From contig JAGDZV010000002.1 of the NCBI GenBank assembly GCA_049115495.1, forward strand, positions 186,001 through 250,000: a DNA stretch of 64,000 nucleotides. Direction: 5' to 3'. The position numbers were made by a program, and so were the translations under genes. The notes under the pieces were generated by a model that was given only the letters and a program-made list of their open reading frames with translations, had not been told where the DNA came from and searched no databases. The stretch's first letter is position 1. Each line of letters begins with the position of its first letter. Source of the DNA: JACPUW01 sp049115495 (GTDB taxonomy: Bacteria > Bacteroidota > Bacteroidia > CAILMK01 > JACPUW01). This document shows, one piece after another, positions 54,543 to 63,902 of this stretch.

Positions 54543-56843
54543 TCATATTTTCACATCAAGCCTTAAGCTAAAATTTCTTGGTGCTTCCATAAGACCTGGT
54601 CTTAAACTATATTGTTTATTAAAGGCATTATTAGCTAAAAAGCTAAATCTAAAATGCTGATTATGCCGGTAAGACAATCTAAAATTAGAAATAAAAACTC
54701 CTGCGTTGTTTTCTTCTCTAAAATCTTTTAGCCCTGGAACTACAAAGGCTTCAAAAATGGCATCAACCGCCTGCATGTGGCTATAAAAATTGGCTGAGGT
54801 GCCCAATCCCCATTTTTTGTACTTGAACTCAATATCGTACTTAAAAGTGTGTTTGAATCTATATTTCAATATATTTTGGCTGCTAGAAGAGTTATTGAAA
54901 TTAATTTGGCCTTCACTAGTAGGCTCGGCAACCGGAATGGTGTCAAACTCGGCAAATTTTGGATCTACATAATTATAACCCATCAAATGACTTACACTAA
55001 AGGCATTAGATTTTAGTTCTCCCATCCACGATAACTCAAAACCTTTAATTTGTGTGTTACCAATATTTACACTTTGAAAACCTGTAGTAGTAAGATCAAT
55101 AAAGTTAAACTCCATCATATTTTGATACTGAGACAGATAAAAAGAAAGATCTAAGAAGCCCTTATACTTTTTAACTCCAATACCTTGCTTAATTCCTACT
55201 TCTGCACTCCAGCCAGTTTCTGATCGTAAGTTTACATTAGGACTTATTAAAATACCTCCAAACGTGGTTTTTATAAACTGTTCGGCAACGGTAGGGTAAC
55301 GATAACCTTGTCCCCAACTAGCACGAATAAAAGTGTATTTGGCTGCTTGATAGTTTGTTCCAATTCTAAAAACAGGTCGAGCTTCTTGTTTTCTTCCATT
55401 TGGAATTGTGTCACAAATAGTTTCTCCAGTAAAGGGATTTTTTCTACAGTTAAAATATTCGGGTGCTCTAAGTGTGTTGCTCTCGTAACGGGCTCCTATG
55501 GTTACTTTAAGCTTTTCATAAATTGACTGATCATACTGCAAATAAGCTGCAGAATTTGTGGTAGAGAAACTCGTATCTCCATATAATTCAGCGCTTATTG
55601 AATTCATTGTATTAACAAGCCCAGCTGAGACGTTACCGTTGAGCTTCGCTATTTTTCTATAAAACTGATATTCTGAATAGAAAAGCTGGGAGGCATTTGA
55701 TCTTCCTGCATTGGTTTCATTATTTACAAAATGATACCGTGTGAGAATTCTATGGCGGTTATTAGAATTATCATAGAAAGTAAGCCTTGGATCAATATTA
55801 AACCTACTGGCCGCAACAGTACTAACGGTTCCATTTGACGGTACAAATAGGCTATCTAAGCTTTTCCAAAAGAAAAATTCGCTGTTATTGGCCAAATTGG
55901 CATTAAAATTAAAACCTAAACTCAGTCGTTCATTGGGTTTGTGGTTTACACTGCCGCTTAGTCTTTTATAGTCATCAGATGTGAATTTATTGAAGCTAAT
56001 TAGATTTTTGCTAAACACACCTAGAACTAAGTCGGTCTTATTGATCTTTTGCTTGTGATAAAGCCCAAACCCAAATTCGTTTGGAGTTTCATTTTTACCC
56101 CACCAAGCTTGGTTAAGTGGTTTAGAAAAACCAGTTGCGTAGGTAAAAAAGCCTGTTTCGGGTTCAGATTTTGCATAATCGGTTCTTAGGTGGATAATAC
56201 CATTAAGCGCTGAAGATCCATATAAAGAAGAGCTTGCTCCTTTAAGTACTTCAATTTGGCCAACAAGTTCAATGGGTAGGTCATTCCACTGCGGAAAACC
56301 GGCATCAGCTTGCAGTATGGGAATACCATCAAGTAGCACAAGTACTCGGCTTCCTGCGCCATAGCTGTAGCCCGAGCCACCGCGAATGTTGGCTTGTCCA
56401 TCAATTATTTCTACACCAGGTATACGCTTTAAAATAGCATCAGCTGTATTGGCATTATTTCTTTTTATTAGATCAGGTTTAATTACATCAACGGTTATTG
56501 GGCTTTGAGCGGTGCTCACTTCGTATTTGCTTCCCGTTATTACCAATTCTCCAAGTAAAACATCATTTGCTTGGAGTTTATAAACAGTTTCTTTTTTTGG
56601 TTTACTGTTAAACTTAACTGTTCTAGTTTTATAAGAAATATGAGATATTTCTAATTGATAAATGCCCGTTTTAAGCTCAAGCTTAGCCTCGCCCAAAATG
56701 TTGGTTACACCAATTCCTAAATTATTAAGAGCAATATGGCAACCAATAATTGGTTCGTTGCTTACTGAATCTACTATTTTTATTGTTTGTGCTTTGGCTA
56801 TATAGCCTGTGCAAATAATAAAACTCAGAAAAAGTGCTCTCAT
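54543..56843 (-). CDS. TonB-dependent receptor (siderophore/cobalamin-type)
   Basis: 766 residues. Signal peptide 1-18 (CTGYIAKAQ). A carboxypeptidase-regulatory-like domain (22-95), plug with LKRIPGVEIIDGQANIRGGSG, VLVLLDGIPIL and IEVLKGASSSLYGSSALNGI, then a barrel with a classic C-terminal strand (FSLRLDVKI). The plug text LRGxG...VLLDGxP and SSSLYG is typical of FecA/BtuB-like receptors, so an iron chelate or cobalamin is likely, but the substrate is not fixed. Own promoter at 56858-56851; no partner genes adjacent. Confidence 0.93.
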   Translation of the reverse strand: MRALFLSFIICTGYIAKAQTIKIVDSVSNEPIIGCHIALNNLGIGVTNILGEAKLELKTGIYQLEISHISYKTRTVKFNSKPKKETVYKLQANDVLLGELVITGSKYEVSTAQSPITVDVIKPDLIKRNNANTADAILKRIPGVEIIDGQANIRGGSGYSYGAGSRVLVLLDGIPILQADAGFPQWNDLPIELVGQIEVLKGASSSLYGSSALNGIIHLRTDYAKSEPETGFFTYATGFSKPLNQAWWGKNETPNEFGFGLYHKQKINKTDLVLGVFSKNLISFNKFTSDDYKRLSGSVNHKPNERLSLGFNFNANLANNSEFFFWKSLDSLFVPSNGTVSTVAASRFNIDPRLTFYDNSNNRHRILTRYHFVNNETNAGRSNASQLFYSEYQFYRKIAKLNGNVSAGLVNTMNSISAELYGDTSFSTTNSAAYLQYDQSIYEKLKVTIGARYESNTLRAPEYFNCRKNPFTGETICDTIPNGRKQEARPVFRIGTNYQAAKYTFIRASWGQGYRYPTVAEQFIKTTFGGILISPNVNLRSETGWSAEVGIKQGIGVKKYKGFLDLSFYLSQYQNMMEFNFIDLTTTGFQSVNIGNTQIKGFELSWMGELKSNAFSVSHLMGYNYVDPKFAEFDTIPVAEPTSEGQINFNNSSSSQNILKYRFKHTFKYDIEFKYKKWGLGTSANFYSHMQAVDAIFEAFVVPGLKDFREENNAGVFISNFRLSYRHNQHFRFSFLANNAFNKQYSLRPGLMEAPRNFSLRLDVKI

Positions 56844-56850
56844 AGTCCAT

Positions 56851-56858
56851 CAAATTTA
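56851..56858 (-). promoter_or_regulatory. -7 box of the TBDR gene
   Basis: TAAATTTG on the minus strand, 7 bp before the ATG at 56843; a very short leader is implied. Confidence 0.5.
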
Positions 56859-56908
56859 TATGAGCATTCATAAGTTTCATTTACATTTCACACTTTAAAT
56901 TAAAATTC

Positions 56909-57694
56909 ATGAAAGCCGTTTCATTCTTAGGTTTAATCATATTGTTAAGTGGCTCGGTAGCACTTGCTCAAGATTGCGAACCAAATGACACTATTCCAGA
57001 TTCATTATTGGGGGTTTTTCCTATGCCTTACGATCCTGTAGAAAGTCCGCAAGGAGGAATAAAGGATACTGCTTGTATTGGATTTGAATACAACTTTGTG
57101 TTTACCACCGTTGTAGGCGATTCATTTACTTTAGGCCAAACAACATTGCCGTTAGATTCATTATGGCTAAGTACTGAAACTGCCGTTGAAAATTTGCCAG
57201 AAGGTTTAGAGTATGCTTGTAATCCCCCAACTTGTGTTTTTGAGAAAAATTCGAAAGGTTGTGTAATAATTTATGGAACACCAAAGCAAGGCACCGAAGG
57301 GATTCACAAAATGAAATTATCGGGCAAGCTTTACGCCGATGGTAATGCATTTGGCTTACCATTGAGTTTCCCTGATCCAAATATTGCACCAGGGGAATAC
57401 ACCATTGTGGTGGCCACTAAAAATGAGTCTCCTTGTAGGCAGCTAAGTGTAAGAGGTTTTGTACCTGAAATATTTGCTGTATTTCCAAATCCAGCGACTA
57501 ACCAAATTAATATAACTACTGAAGAAGCCGGAAACATAGCAATGATTGATGCACTTGGCAAGGTAGTGGTTAAAGAAAAAATTCTAAAAGGGGAGAATGT
57601 ATTTGAAGTAGGTGAGGTTCCATCAGGATTTTATAAACTAGTAATGACTTCAAACTCTCATAAAATCGCGGTACGAAAAGTATTGATTGAATAG
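56909..57694 (+). CDS. T9SS-exported protein
   Basis: 261 residues. Signal peptide 1-20 (SGSVALAQ). The central part (25-180) has paired cysteines (DCEPND, TACIGFEYNF, YACNPPTCVFEKNSKGC, SPCRQL) and Ig-like strands (VFTTVVGDSFTL, IHKMKLSGKLYADG). A type A sorting domain lies at about 185-261 (IFAVFPNPATNQINIT ... PSGFYKLVMTSN). Exported and surface-anchored; function unknown. Its stop is 5 bp from the convergent kinase gene, with no room for a terminator. Confidence 0.85.
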   Translation: MKAVSFLGLIILLSGSVALAQDCEPNDTIPDSLLGVFPMPYDPVESPQGGIKDTACIGFEYNFVFTTVVGDSFTLGQTTLPLDSLWLSTETAVENLPEGLEYACNPPTCVFEKNSKGCVIIYGTPKQGTEGIHKMKLSGKLYADGNAFGLPLSFPDPNIAPGEYTIVVATKNESPCRQLSVRGFVPEIFAVFPNPATNQINITTEEAGNIAMIDALGKVVVKEKILKGENVFEVGEVPSGFYKLVMTSNSHKIAVRKVLIE

Positions 57695-57699
57695 AAAAC

Positions 57700-58932
57700 C
57701 TATTCTACGCTTAAAGAAGGTATGTTTAAGGTGAAAGTAGTGCCCTTGTCAATTGCACTTTCAACGTCAATTTTAACATTTATCTTATCAGCATAGCTTT
57801 TTGCAAGATTTAACCCTAAGCCAAAACCTAACTCGCCTTTAGTGCCGTTTGTGAGTCCGTTTTGCATGCTAAACAAACTTTTTTGCTGTTCTTGGGTCAT
57901 TCCGTGGCCATTATCATTAATAGAGAAAATGATGTTTTTACCTTCATTACCACATTTCAACACAATTTTTCCGTTTTGCTTTGGCGTAAATTTTATGGCG
58001 TTGGATATAATGTTTCTAATAATAAGTCTAAGCATTTCAGCATCGGTTTCTAATCTTAATGATTTCTCAATGCCGCACATATAAACCACATCAATCCCTT
58101 TTTCTTCTATTTGGTGGCTATATTGTTCAATTGTGGCTTCCGCAAAGTCAACAAACTTTAAAGGTTCAATATTTGGTTCGGCTGAGCTTAATTGATTTTT
58201 GATCCAAAGCAATGTATTATCTAACATGTATGAAGTTTTGTCAACTTCAGTTGAAAGTGTTCTCAAAAGCTCTTTGAATTCTTCTTTTGTTATGTCATCA
58301 TTGTCAAATAGATCAATTACACCTTTTATTGAATTCATTGGTGATCGTAAATCATGACTCACTACTGATATCAGCTTTTCTTTTATGGCATTATTGCTTT
58401 CTAAATGCTGTCTATATTCTTCGTGAGTGTTTCTGAAATAATAAGAAACAACATATATGAGAAATAATGCTGCAAATTGGTTGGTAAAATGAAGCATGTT
58501 TTCTAAAGAAGTAAATTCAGAGAATTTCCCTTTTGAGAAAAGTAGAAACTCAGCAAAGAGGAATAGAATGGCCACAAATATCCATATCAACTCATTCCAA
58601 TACTTTTTTCTTTTTGTGAGAAAACTTAAAGCAATGGCCCCTGGAATAATGTAAAAGTGCGAAGAGATATTGCCAAAGAACATTACATAAAGCACCATTA
58701 GTACGGGCACACCAATAAAGAATACCCACATAGATATATTGTACCATCTTTTTACATAGGCAAAAAAGCTAATGGCACAAATTGCAGCAGTAATAAGATT
58801 AAAAATGGAGTAACTATAGTGCTTTAGCGGCAGAGTGATTACTGAAAGTAAAAGGCAAACCACAACGCCTCCTAAACTAATAGCCTTAAAAAGTCTTTTA
58901 TCTAGCCTATCAGCAAACGTAATAGGGTTCAT
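57700..58932 (-). CDS. Membrane sensor histidine kinase
   Basis: 410 residues. Six hydrophobic segments in residues 17-165, with no extracellular domain of size, then HisKA with His193 (SVVSHDLRSPMNS) and HATPase with IISNAIKFTPKQNG, FSINDNGHGMT and GLGLNLAKSYADK. No response regulator is adjacent, so it is an orphan kinase whose partner lies elsewhere. The 7TM-like N-terminus suggests sensing within the membrane. Confidence 0.9.
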   Translation of the reverse strand: MNPITFADRLDKRLFKAISLGGVVVCLLLSVITLPLKHYSYSIFNLITAAICAISFFAYVKRWYNISMWVFFIGVPVLMVLYVMFFGNISSHFYIIPGAIALSFLTKRKKYWNELIWIFVAILFLFAEFLLFSKGKFSEFTSLENMLHFTNQFAALFLIYVVSYYFRNTHEEYRQHLESNNAIKEKLISVVSHDLRSPMNSIKGVIDLFDNDDITKEEFKELLRTLSTEVDKTSYMLDNTLLWIKNQLSSAEPNIEPLKFVDFAEATIEQYSHQIEEKGIDVVYMCGIEKSLRLETDAEMLRLIIRNIISNAIKFTPKQNGKIVLKCGNEGKNIIFSINDNGHGMTQEQQKSLFSMQNGLTNGTKGELGFGLGLNLAKSYADKINVKIDVESAIDKGTTFTLNIPSLSVE

Positions 58933-58980
58933 TCTTCTTTTTGAATCATTCTAAAAAAAAAGGGCGGTCGTTGTTAACGA

Positions 58981-59964
58981 CTAATTACCCTTAAGAAGCT
59001 CTTTTATTCCGCCAACCGAGCTTAAGATTCCTGATGCTTCATAAGGCATATAAACTGTTTTGTTGTCTTTGCCTGTTGTCATTTCTTTGAGTGCATCAAT
59101 GTATTTTACGGCTACTAGATAGTTTACGGGGTCACCGTTCTTATCTACTACGGCTTCAGCAATTTGTTGAATAGCTTCTTTTTCTGCTTCGGCCACGAGT
59201 TTAAGTGCTTGGGCTTTACCTTCAGCTTCAAGAATTTTTGCTTGACGCTCACCTTCAGCCTTGTTTATTTCAGATTCCTTAAAACCTTCAGCTTCAAGAA
59301 TTTTTGCTCGTTTCATACCTTCCGCTTCAAGAATTGCGGCACGTCTGTCACGCTCGGCTCTCATTTGCTTTTCCATAGCATTTCTAATGTCGGCCGGGGG
59401 ATTAATGTCTTGAATTTCAACACGATTTACTTTAACACCCCATTTGTTGGTAGCTTCATCAAGAATCAATCTTAATTTAGAGTTAATGGTATCACGAGAT
59501 ACCAAAGATTCGTCAAGTTCAAGCTCACCAATTACATTTCTAAGCGTAGTTTGAGTAAGTTTTTCAATTGCATCTGGCAAATTGTTAATCTCATAAACGG
59601 CTTTCAAAGGGTCTACAATTTGAAAGTAAATCATGGCGTTAATTTCTACGCCAACGTTATCTTTAGTAATTACATTCTGTCTAGGGAAATCATAAACGGT
59701 TTCTCTTAAATCAATGCGCTTTATTGTTTTGAATCTTGAGTATTTTCTACCATCCATTCCTTGCACAACATAGCGCCAGTTCATGTCTCTGGCTTTATCA
59801 AAAAATGGAATAATAATATTTATACCAGAGGTTAAAGTTCTGTTGTACTTACCTAGTCTTTCTATTAGCATGGTTTCTGATTGCTGAACAATTTTGAAAC
59901 CAGAAATTGCGAAAATGACAATTAAAATGGCAAAGAGGCCAACTACGAGTGTAAATCCGGTCAT
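58981..59964 (-). CDS. SPFH/band 7 (stomatin-like, QmcA) protein
   Basis: 327 residues. N-terminal membrane anchor 5-25, SPFH domain (IVQQSETMLIERLGKYNRTL, TKDNVGVEINAMIYFQIVDP, LDEATNKWGVKVNRVEIQDI), then a coiled coil at about 215-270 built of 11-residue repeats (ILEAEGMKRAK, ILEAEGFKESE, KILEAEGKAQA). These proteins form ring-shaped membrane microdomain scaffolds. It lies 18 bp after an NfeD gene, the standard stomatin-NfeD pairing. Confidence 0.94.
   Translation of the reverse strand: MTGFTLVVGLFAILIVIFAISGFKIVQQSETMLIERLGKYNRTLTSGINIIIPFFDKARDMNWRYVVQGMDGRKYSRFKTIKRIDLRETVYDFPRQNVITKDNVGVEINAMIYFQIVDPLKAVYEINNLPDAIEKLTQTTLRNVIGELELDESLVSRDTINSKLRLILDEATNKWGVKVNRVEIQDINPPADIRNAMEKQMRAERDRRAAILEAEGMKRAKILEAEGFKESEINKAEGERQAKILEAEGKAQALKLVAEAEKEAIQQIAEAVVDKNGDPVNYLVAVKYIDALKEMTTGKDNKTVYMPYEASGILSSVGGIKELLKGN
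59218..59308 (-). repeat. Direct repeats inside the SPFH coiled-coil coding region
   Basis: An identical 25-nt unit occurs at 59218-59242 and 59284-59308 (66 bp apart, six times 11 bp), with a degraded third copy around 59317. It encodes the repeated KILEAEG segment; the nucleotide identity suggests recent internal duplication or conversion. Confidence 0.6.
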
Positions 59965-59982
59965 GTGATTGGTTTTATGCGG

Positions 59983-60438
59983 TTATAATTTTTTTACTGT
60001 AACTATGATACTATCCCTTGACAAAATCTCTACTTGGCTATTAAGCTCTATGACTTCATTATTGCTTGAAACGGCTTTCCATTGATCACCATCTACTGCC
60101 ACATAGCCAGTACCCTTAGCGCTATTTATTTCTTCTACAACTTTACCCTTTTTACCAACTAAACTGTCGGCATTGGTTTTTACTTTATCGGCGTTTTGAT
60201 ATCCAATTTTTAAAATAAATGGCCTAATAAGGAAGAAAGATGCCGCTGTACCAACTGAAAAGAAAATCAATTGTATGGTGTAACTTAGCTCAAGTGCCGA
60301 AGCCAAACCGCCAAATAGAAAGCCAATTCCTAAACAGGCTGCAACAAATGCGGGTGTAAAAATCTCGATTATAAAAAATAATACACCCAAGAGTATCCAA
60401 ATGTGCCATTCTTCTAATGGTATGCCAAATAATTCCAT
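59983..60438 (-). CDS. NfeD-like membrane protein
   Basis: 151 residues. Hydrophobic helices in residues 8-75 (HIWILLGVLFFIIEIFTPAF, ACLGIGFLFGGLASAL, LIFFSVGTAASFFLI), then a C-terminal OB-fold (SLVGKKGKVVEEINSAKGTG, AVDGDQWKAVSSNNEVIELNSQVEI). This short form lacks the ClpP-like protease domain. It works with the SPFH protein downstream, with which it is co-transcribed from the -7 box at 60470-60463. Confidence 0.92.
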   Translation of the reverse strand: MELFGIPLEEWHIWILLGVLFFIIEIFTPAFVAACLGIGFLFGGLASALELSYTIQLIFFSVGTAASFFLIRPFILKIGYQNADKVKTNADSLVGKKGKVVEEINSAKGTGYVAVDGDQWKAVSSNNEVIELNSQVEILSRDSIIVTVKKL

Positions 60439-60462
60439 TGATTGAAACCTTTAAGTATCAAC

Positions 60463-60470
60463 CAAAAATA
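60463..60470 (-). promoter_or_regulatory. -7 box of the NfeD-SPFH operon
   Basis: TATTTTTG on the minus strand, 24 bp before the ATG at 60438; it lies just before the end of lptB. Confidence 0.5.
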
Positions 60471-60471
60471 G

Positions 60472-61218
60472 TTATTCAGCTTGATTAAAGGTCTTTCTTT
60501 TCAATTCAAAGTTTTGGCCTAAATATACTTTGCGCACCACTGGGTCAGCAGCTAAGTGTTCTGCTGTTCCTGCATTAAGAATTTTGCCTTCAAATAATAA
60601 GTAAGCCCTATCGGTTATAGACAATGTCTCTTGAACATTGTGATCAGTAATGAGTATTCCTATGTTTTTATACTTAAGTGTTGCCACAATGCTTTGAATG
60701 TCTTCAACGGCAATTGGGTCAACCCCAGCAAAGGGTTCATCAAGCAAAATAAAGTTCGGACTTACCGCCAAAGCTCTTGCAATTTCTGTTCTTCTTCGTT
60801 CTCCTCCCGATAGCAAATCGCCTCTATTTTTTCTCACCTTGTTTAGCCTGAACTCATCAATTAGCGATTCCATTTTCATTTGCTGCTCCTTTCGGCTAAG
60901 CTTAGTCATTTGTAAAACCGCCTTTATGTTGTCTTCAACGCTTAGTTTTCTAAAAACTGAAGGCTCTTGTGGTAAATAACCAATACCCATTTTTCCCCTT
61001 CGGTACATGGCTTGGTTGGTTATATCTTTATTGTCAAGGTAAATTGAACCACCATTTGGTTTTACAAAACCCACAATCATGTAAAAACTTGTGGTTTTGC
61101 CTGCTCCATTAGGGCCTAATAAGCCAACAATTTCACCTTGGTTTACTTCAACCGATACTTTGTCAACAACTCGACGTTTTCCGTATTGTTTTATAAGGTT
61201 TTCAGCTCTAAGCTTCAT
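60472..61218 (-). CDS. lptB: LPS export ABC transporter ATP-binding protein
   Basis: 248 residues. Walker A GLLGPNGAGKTTSFYMIVG, Q-loop YLPQEPSVFRKLSVEDN, signature LLSGGERRRTEIARAL, Walker B FILLDEPFAGVDP and switch His in LITDHNVQE. The GxxxPExSVFR text and the SGGERRR signature are typical of LptB. It powers lipopolysaccharide extraction with LptFG, which are not in the window. It overlaps the recJ end by 11 bp. Confidence 0.95.
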   Translation of the reverse strand: MKLRAENLIKQYGKRRVVDKVSVEVNQGEIVGLLGPNGAGKTTSFYMIVGFVKPNGGSIYLDNKDITNQAMYRRGKMGIGYLPQEPSVFRKLSVEDNIKAVLQMTKLSRKEQQMKMESLIDEFRLNKVRKNRGDLLSGGERRRTEIARALAVSPNFILLDEPFAGVDPIAVEDIQSIVATLKYKNIGILITDHNVQETLSITDRAYLLFEGKILNAGTAEHLAADPVVRKVYLGQNFELKRKTFNQAE

Positions 61219-62911
61219 TTGTTATTGGCTTTAGGTCTTTAATGTTTAGTTGCAAAAAGCGGTTGCCTTGCCACTCATTGGGTTCAATAGTGTAGCAAAG
61301 ATTTGCTACAAGATGCTTTTTTAAAGGGGCAAACAAGGTTGCGAAGTTAAATGCAATGCAGTCTATGTTGCCTGTAGGATTGTTAATTGAAAACTTTAGA
61401 TGTTTTTCTCCAATAATTTTTGGATTAAACAACCTCACATTGGTGCTTACAAAAGTTGGTCGCATATTTTTAGGGCCAAAAGGGCCCATTCTTTCAAGCG
61501 TATTGTACATACTCCAATTTATACTGGTAGTGCTAATTTCTGCATCATACCACTGTTTTGGGGTTAATTGCTCTGGTTCAATAGTGCTTCTAACTACGTC
61601 GTCAAAAATGGTTTTAAAGTCTTCAATTTTATCAATAGCAATGGTTAGGCCAGCCGCCGCCTTGTGTCCGCCAAATTTTTCAAATAAGAACGAACATTCA
61701 TTTAACGCATTGTAAAGGTTATAGCCATCAACTGTTCTGGCAGATCCTACAGCAAAGCCTTTGTCAGATTTTGTAAGCACCACTGTTGGCTTATAAAACG
61801 TTTCAACTAATTTACTTGCCACAATACCAACTACACCTTTATGCCATCCTTCACCAAAAACAACTGTGCTCACGCTTTTTTCTGAAAGATTATCTGACTT
61901 AACTTGTTCAATGGCCTCATTTACAATTTCTTGTTCCAAGCCTCGTCTTGATATATTTAGGTCGTTAATTCGCTGGCCAATTTCTTCAATTTCGTCGGCT
62001 TCAGTACCAATAAGCAGCTCAACAGCTTTGGTGGCATGGTCTAATCTTCCGGCAGCATTTATTCTTGGGCCAAGTTTAAATACAACGTCAGTAATATTAT
62101 AAGTTTTGTTGTAGCCGGCTACTTTTTTTAATTGTTCAATACCTGCAATGGCTTGTTCATTCAGTTTTTTAAGACCAAAATGAGCAAGAACTCGGTTTTC
62201 GCCTGTAATAGGCACAATATCAGAAGCAATGCTAACAGCCACAAGGTCTAAAAATTGAAAAGGGTTCTTTTTAAATCCTTTAGAAAACATAGCGCTGCAT
62301 AGCTTAAAGGTTATTCCGCAACCGCTAAGTTCCTTATAAGGGTACATGCAATCTTCCCTTTTGGGGTCAAGTACTGCAATGGCATTAGGAAGAGTTTCGC
62401 CCGGAGTGTGATGGTCGCAAATAATAAAGTCAATGCCCTTGTTTTTTGCGTAATCAACTTTTTCAACGGCTCTTATGCCACAATCCATGGCAATAATTAG
62501 CTTGTATTCATTCTCAGCTGCATAGTCTATGCCTTGGTTAGAAATGCCGTAACCTTCTTTATGTCTGTCTGGTATGTAATAACCGGTATTATTATAAATA
62601 TCTTTAAAGAATAAAACCATTAGCGCAACTGATGTAGTACCATCTACATCATAATCTCCATAAAAAAGGATTTTTTGGTTTTGCTTTATGGCTTGAGAAA
62701 TACGGTCAATCGCTTTATCCATATCTTTCATTAGAAAAGGCCCAATAAGCTGTGTGTGGTCTGGATTGAAATATTTTTTTGCAATTTCAAAATCGGTTAA
62801 ACCACGTTGGGCCATTAAATTAGCCAATACACTACTAATGCCAATTCTATCCATTAGCATTTGCACCAAGCCTTCATCAGGAATGTTTCGGCGAAGCCAT
62901 TGTTTCTCCAT
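61208..62911 (-). CDS. recJ: Single-stranded-DNA-specific exonuclease RecJ
   Basis: 567 residues from ATG 62911; a TTG eight codons upstream is less likely. DHH phosphoesterase motifs: ILFYGDYDVDGTTSVALMV, IIAMDCGIRAVE, FIICDHHTPGE, then DHHA1 (EGWHKGVVGIVASKL ... GGHKAAAGLTIA) and an OB-fold C-terminus. It degrades single strands 5'-3' in recombination and mismatch repair. Divergent from fmt. Confidence 0.96.
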   Translation of the reverse strand: MEKQWLRRNIPDEGLVQMLMDRIGISSVLANLMAQRGLTDFEIAKKYFNPDHTQLIGPFLMKDMDKAIDRISQAIKQNQKILFYGDYDVDGTTSVALMVLFFKDIYNNTGYYIPDRHKEGYGISNQGIDYAAENEYKLIIAMDCGIRAVEKVDYAKNKGIDFIICDHHTPGETLPNAIAVLDPKREDCMYPYKELSGCGITFKLCSAMFSKGFKKNPFQFLDLVAVSIASDIVPITGENRVLAHFGLKKLNEQAIAGIEQLKKVAGYNKTYNITDVVFKLGPRINAAGRLDHATKAVELLIGTEADEIEEIGQRINDLNISRRGLEQEIVNEAIEQVKSDNLSEKSVSTVVFGEGWHKGVVGIVASKLVETFYKPTVVLTKSDKGFAVGSARTVDGYNLYNALNECSFLFEKFGGHKAAAGLTIAIDKIEDFKTIFDDVVRSTIEPEQLTPKQWYDAEISTTSINWSMYNTLERMGPFGPKNMRPTFVSTNVRLFNPKIIGEKHLKFSINNPTGNIDCIAFNFATLFAPLKKHLVANLCYTIEPNEWQGNRFLQLNIKDLKPITNEA

Positions 62912-62948
62912 GAAGCGAAAATAAAGCTGCAACACTTATCTCTTAAAT

Positions 62949-62956
62949 TACCTTTG
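62949..62956 (+). promoter_or_regulatory. -7 box of fmt
   Basis: TACCTTTG, 22 bp before the ATG at 62979, is an exact consensus match. Confidence 0.6.
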
Positions 62957-62978
62957 CCAAAAACACAAATAGACCTTA

Positions 62979-63902
62979 ATGAGATTGGTTTTTATGGGTA
63001 CGCCCGATTTTGCTGTTGCGAGTTTAGATGCTTTGGTAAAAGCAGGCCACGATGTTGCTTGTGTAATTACCGCGCCAGATAAACCTGCCGGAAGAGGAAG
63101 GAAACTAAGTCAGTCAGCGGTTAAGAAATACGCCGAAACTCAAAACCTAAATGTGTTACAGCCCGAGAAACTGAAAAATCCCGAGTTTTTGCAAAATCTA
63201 GAAGCGCTAAATGCCGAATTATTTGTGGTGGTGGCTTTTCGTATGTTACCTGAAGTGGTTTGGAGCATGCCACCTAAAGGAACCTTTAATTTACATGGCT
63301 CACTTTTGCCAAAGTATAGGGGAGCGGCACCTATTAATTGGGCGGTAATTAATGGTGAAAATGAAACTGGGGTTACTACTTTTTTTCTTCAGCATGAAAT
63401 TGATACTGGTGATATTATAGCCCAAGAGAAAATGCGAATAAGTGAAGATGACACTGCCGGCAGTGTGCACGACAATATGATGCTGATTGGCGCTGACCTT
63501 GTGGCTAAAACCGTAGAAATGATAGAGAGTGGAAATGTAAGTAGCATGCCACAAAAAATTGAAGGCGAAATACCTCATGCACCAAAGATTTTTAGGGAAG
63601 ATTGCAGAGTTGATTGGCAGCAATCTTTAAATACCATTTATAATAAAATACGCGGTTTGAGCCCTTATCCTGGTGCTTGGAGCATGCTTGATGGGAAAAC
63701 TTTTAAATTGCTAAAGGTTAGAAAGCAAGATGAGAAACACAATTTTGATAATGGAGCTTGTGTTGCTGATAAACATGAATTGAAAATTGCATGTTTAGGT
63801 GGGCTTTTAATTGTAGATGAACTACAACTTGAAGGCAAAAAGAGAATGAAGGCTGATGAGTTTTTGCGTGGGTTTGATATTGAAAATAAAAAGTTGATAT
63901 AA
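62979..63902 (+). CDS. fmt: Methionyl-tRNA formyltransferase
   Basis: 307 residues. MRLVFMGTPDFAVASLDALV, ITAPDKPAGRGRKL, the active-site region NLHGSLLPKYRGAAPINWAV (Asn, His, with Asp later in HEIDTGDIIAQ), and a C-terminal OB-fold (RGLSPYPGAWSML). It formylates initiator Met-tRNA with 10-formyl-tetrahydrofolate. The next gene begins on the last base of its stop (TAATG). Confidence 0.97.
   Translation: MRLVFMGTPDFAVASLDALVKAGHDVACVITAPDKPAGRGRKLSQSAVKKYAETQNLNVLQPEKLKNPEFLQNLEALNAELFVVVAFRMLPEVVWSMPPKGTFNLHGSLLPKYRGAAPINWAVINGENETGVTTFFLQHEIDTGDIIAQEKMRISEDDTAGSVHDNMMLIGADLVAKTVEMIESGNVSSMPQKIEGEIPHAPKIFREDCRVDWQQSLNTIYNKIRGLSPYPGAWSMLDGKTFKLLKVRKQDEKHNFDNGACVADKHELKIACLGGLLIVDELQLEGKKRMKADEFLRGFDIENKKLI

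Noticed and set aside
54469..54660. 63-codon plus-strand frame after rnc
   Set aside because: More than half of it is antisense to the conserved C-terminus of the TBDR at 54543-56843, and the rest covers a hairpin. No start signal or family.
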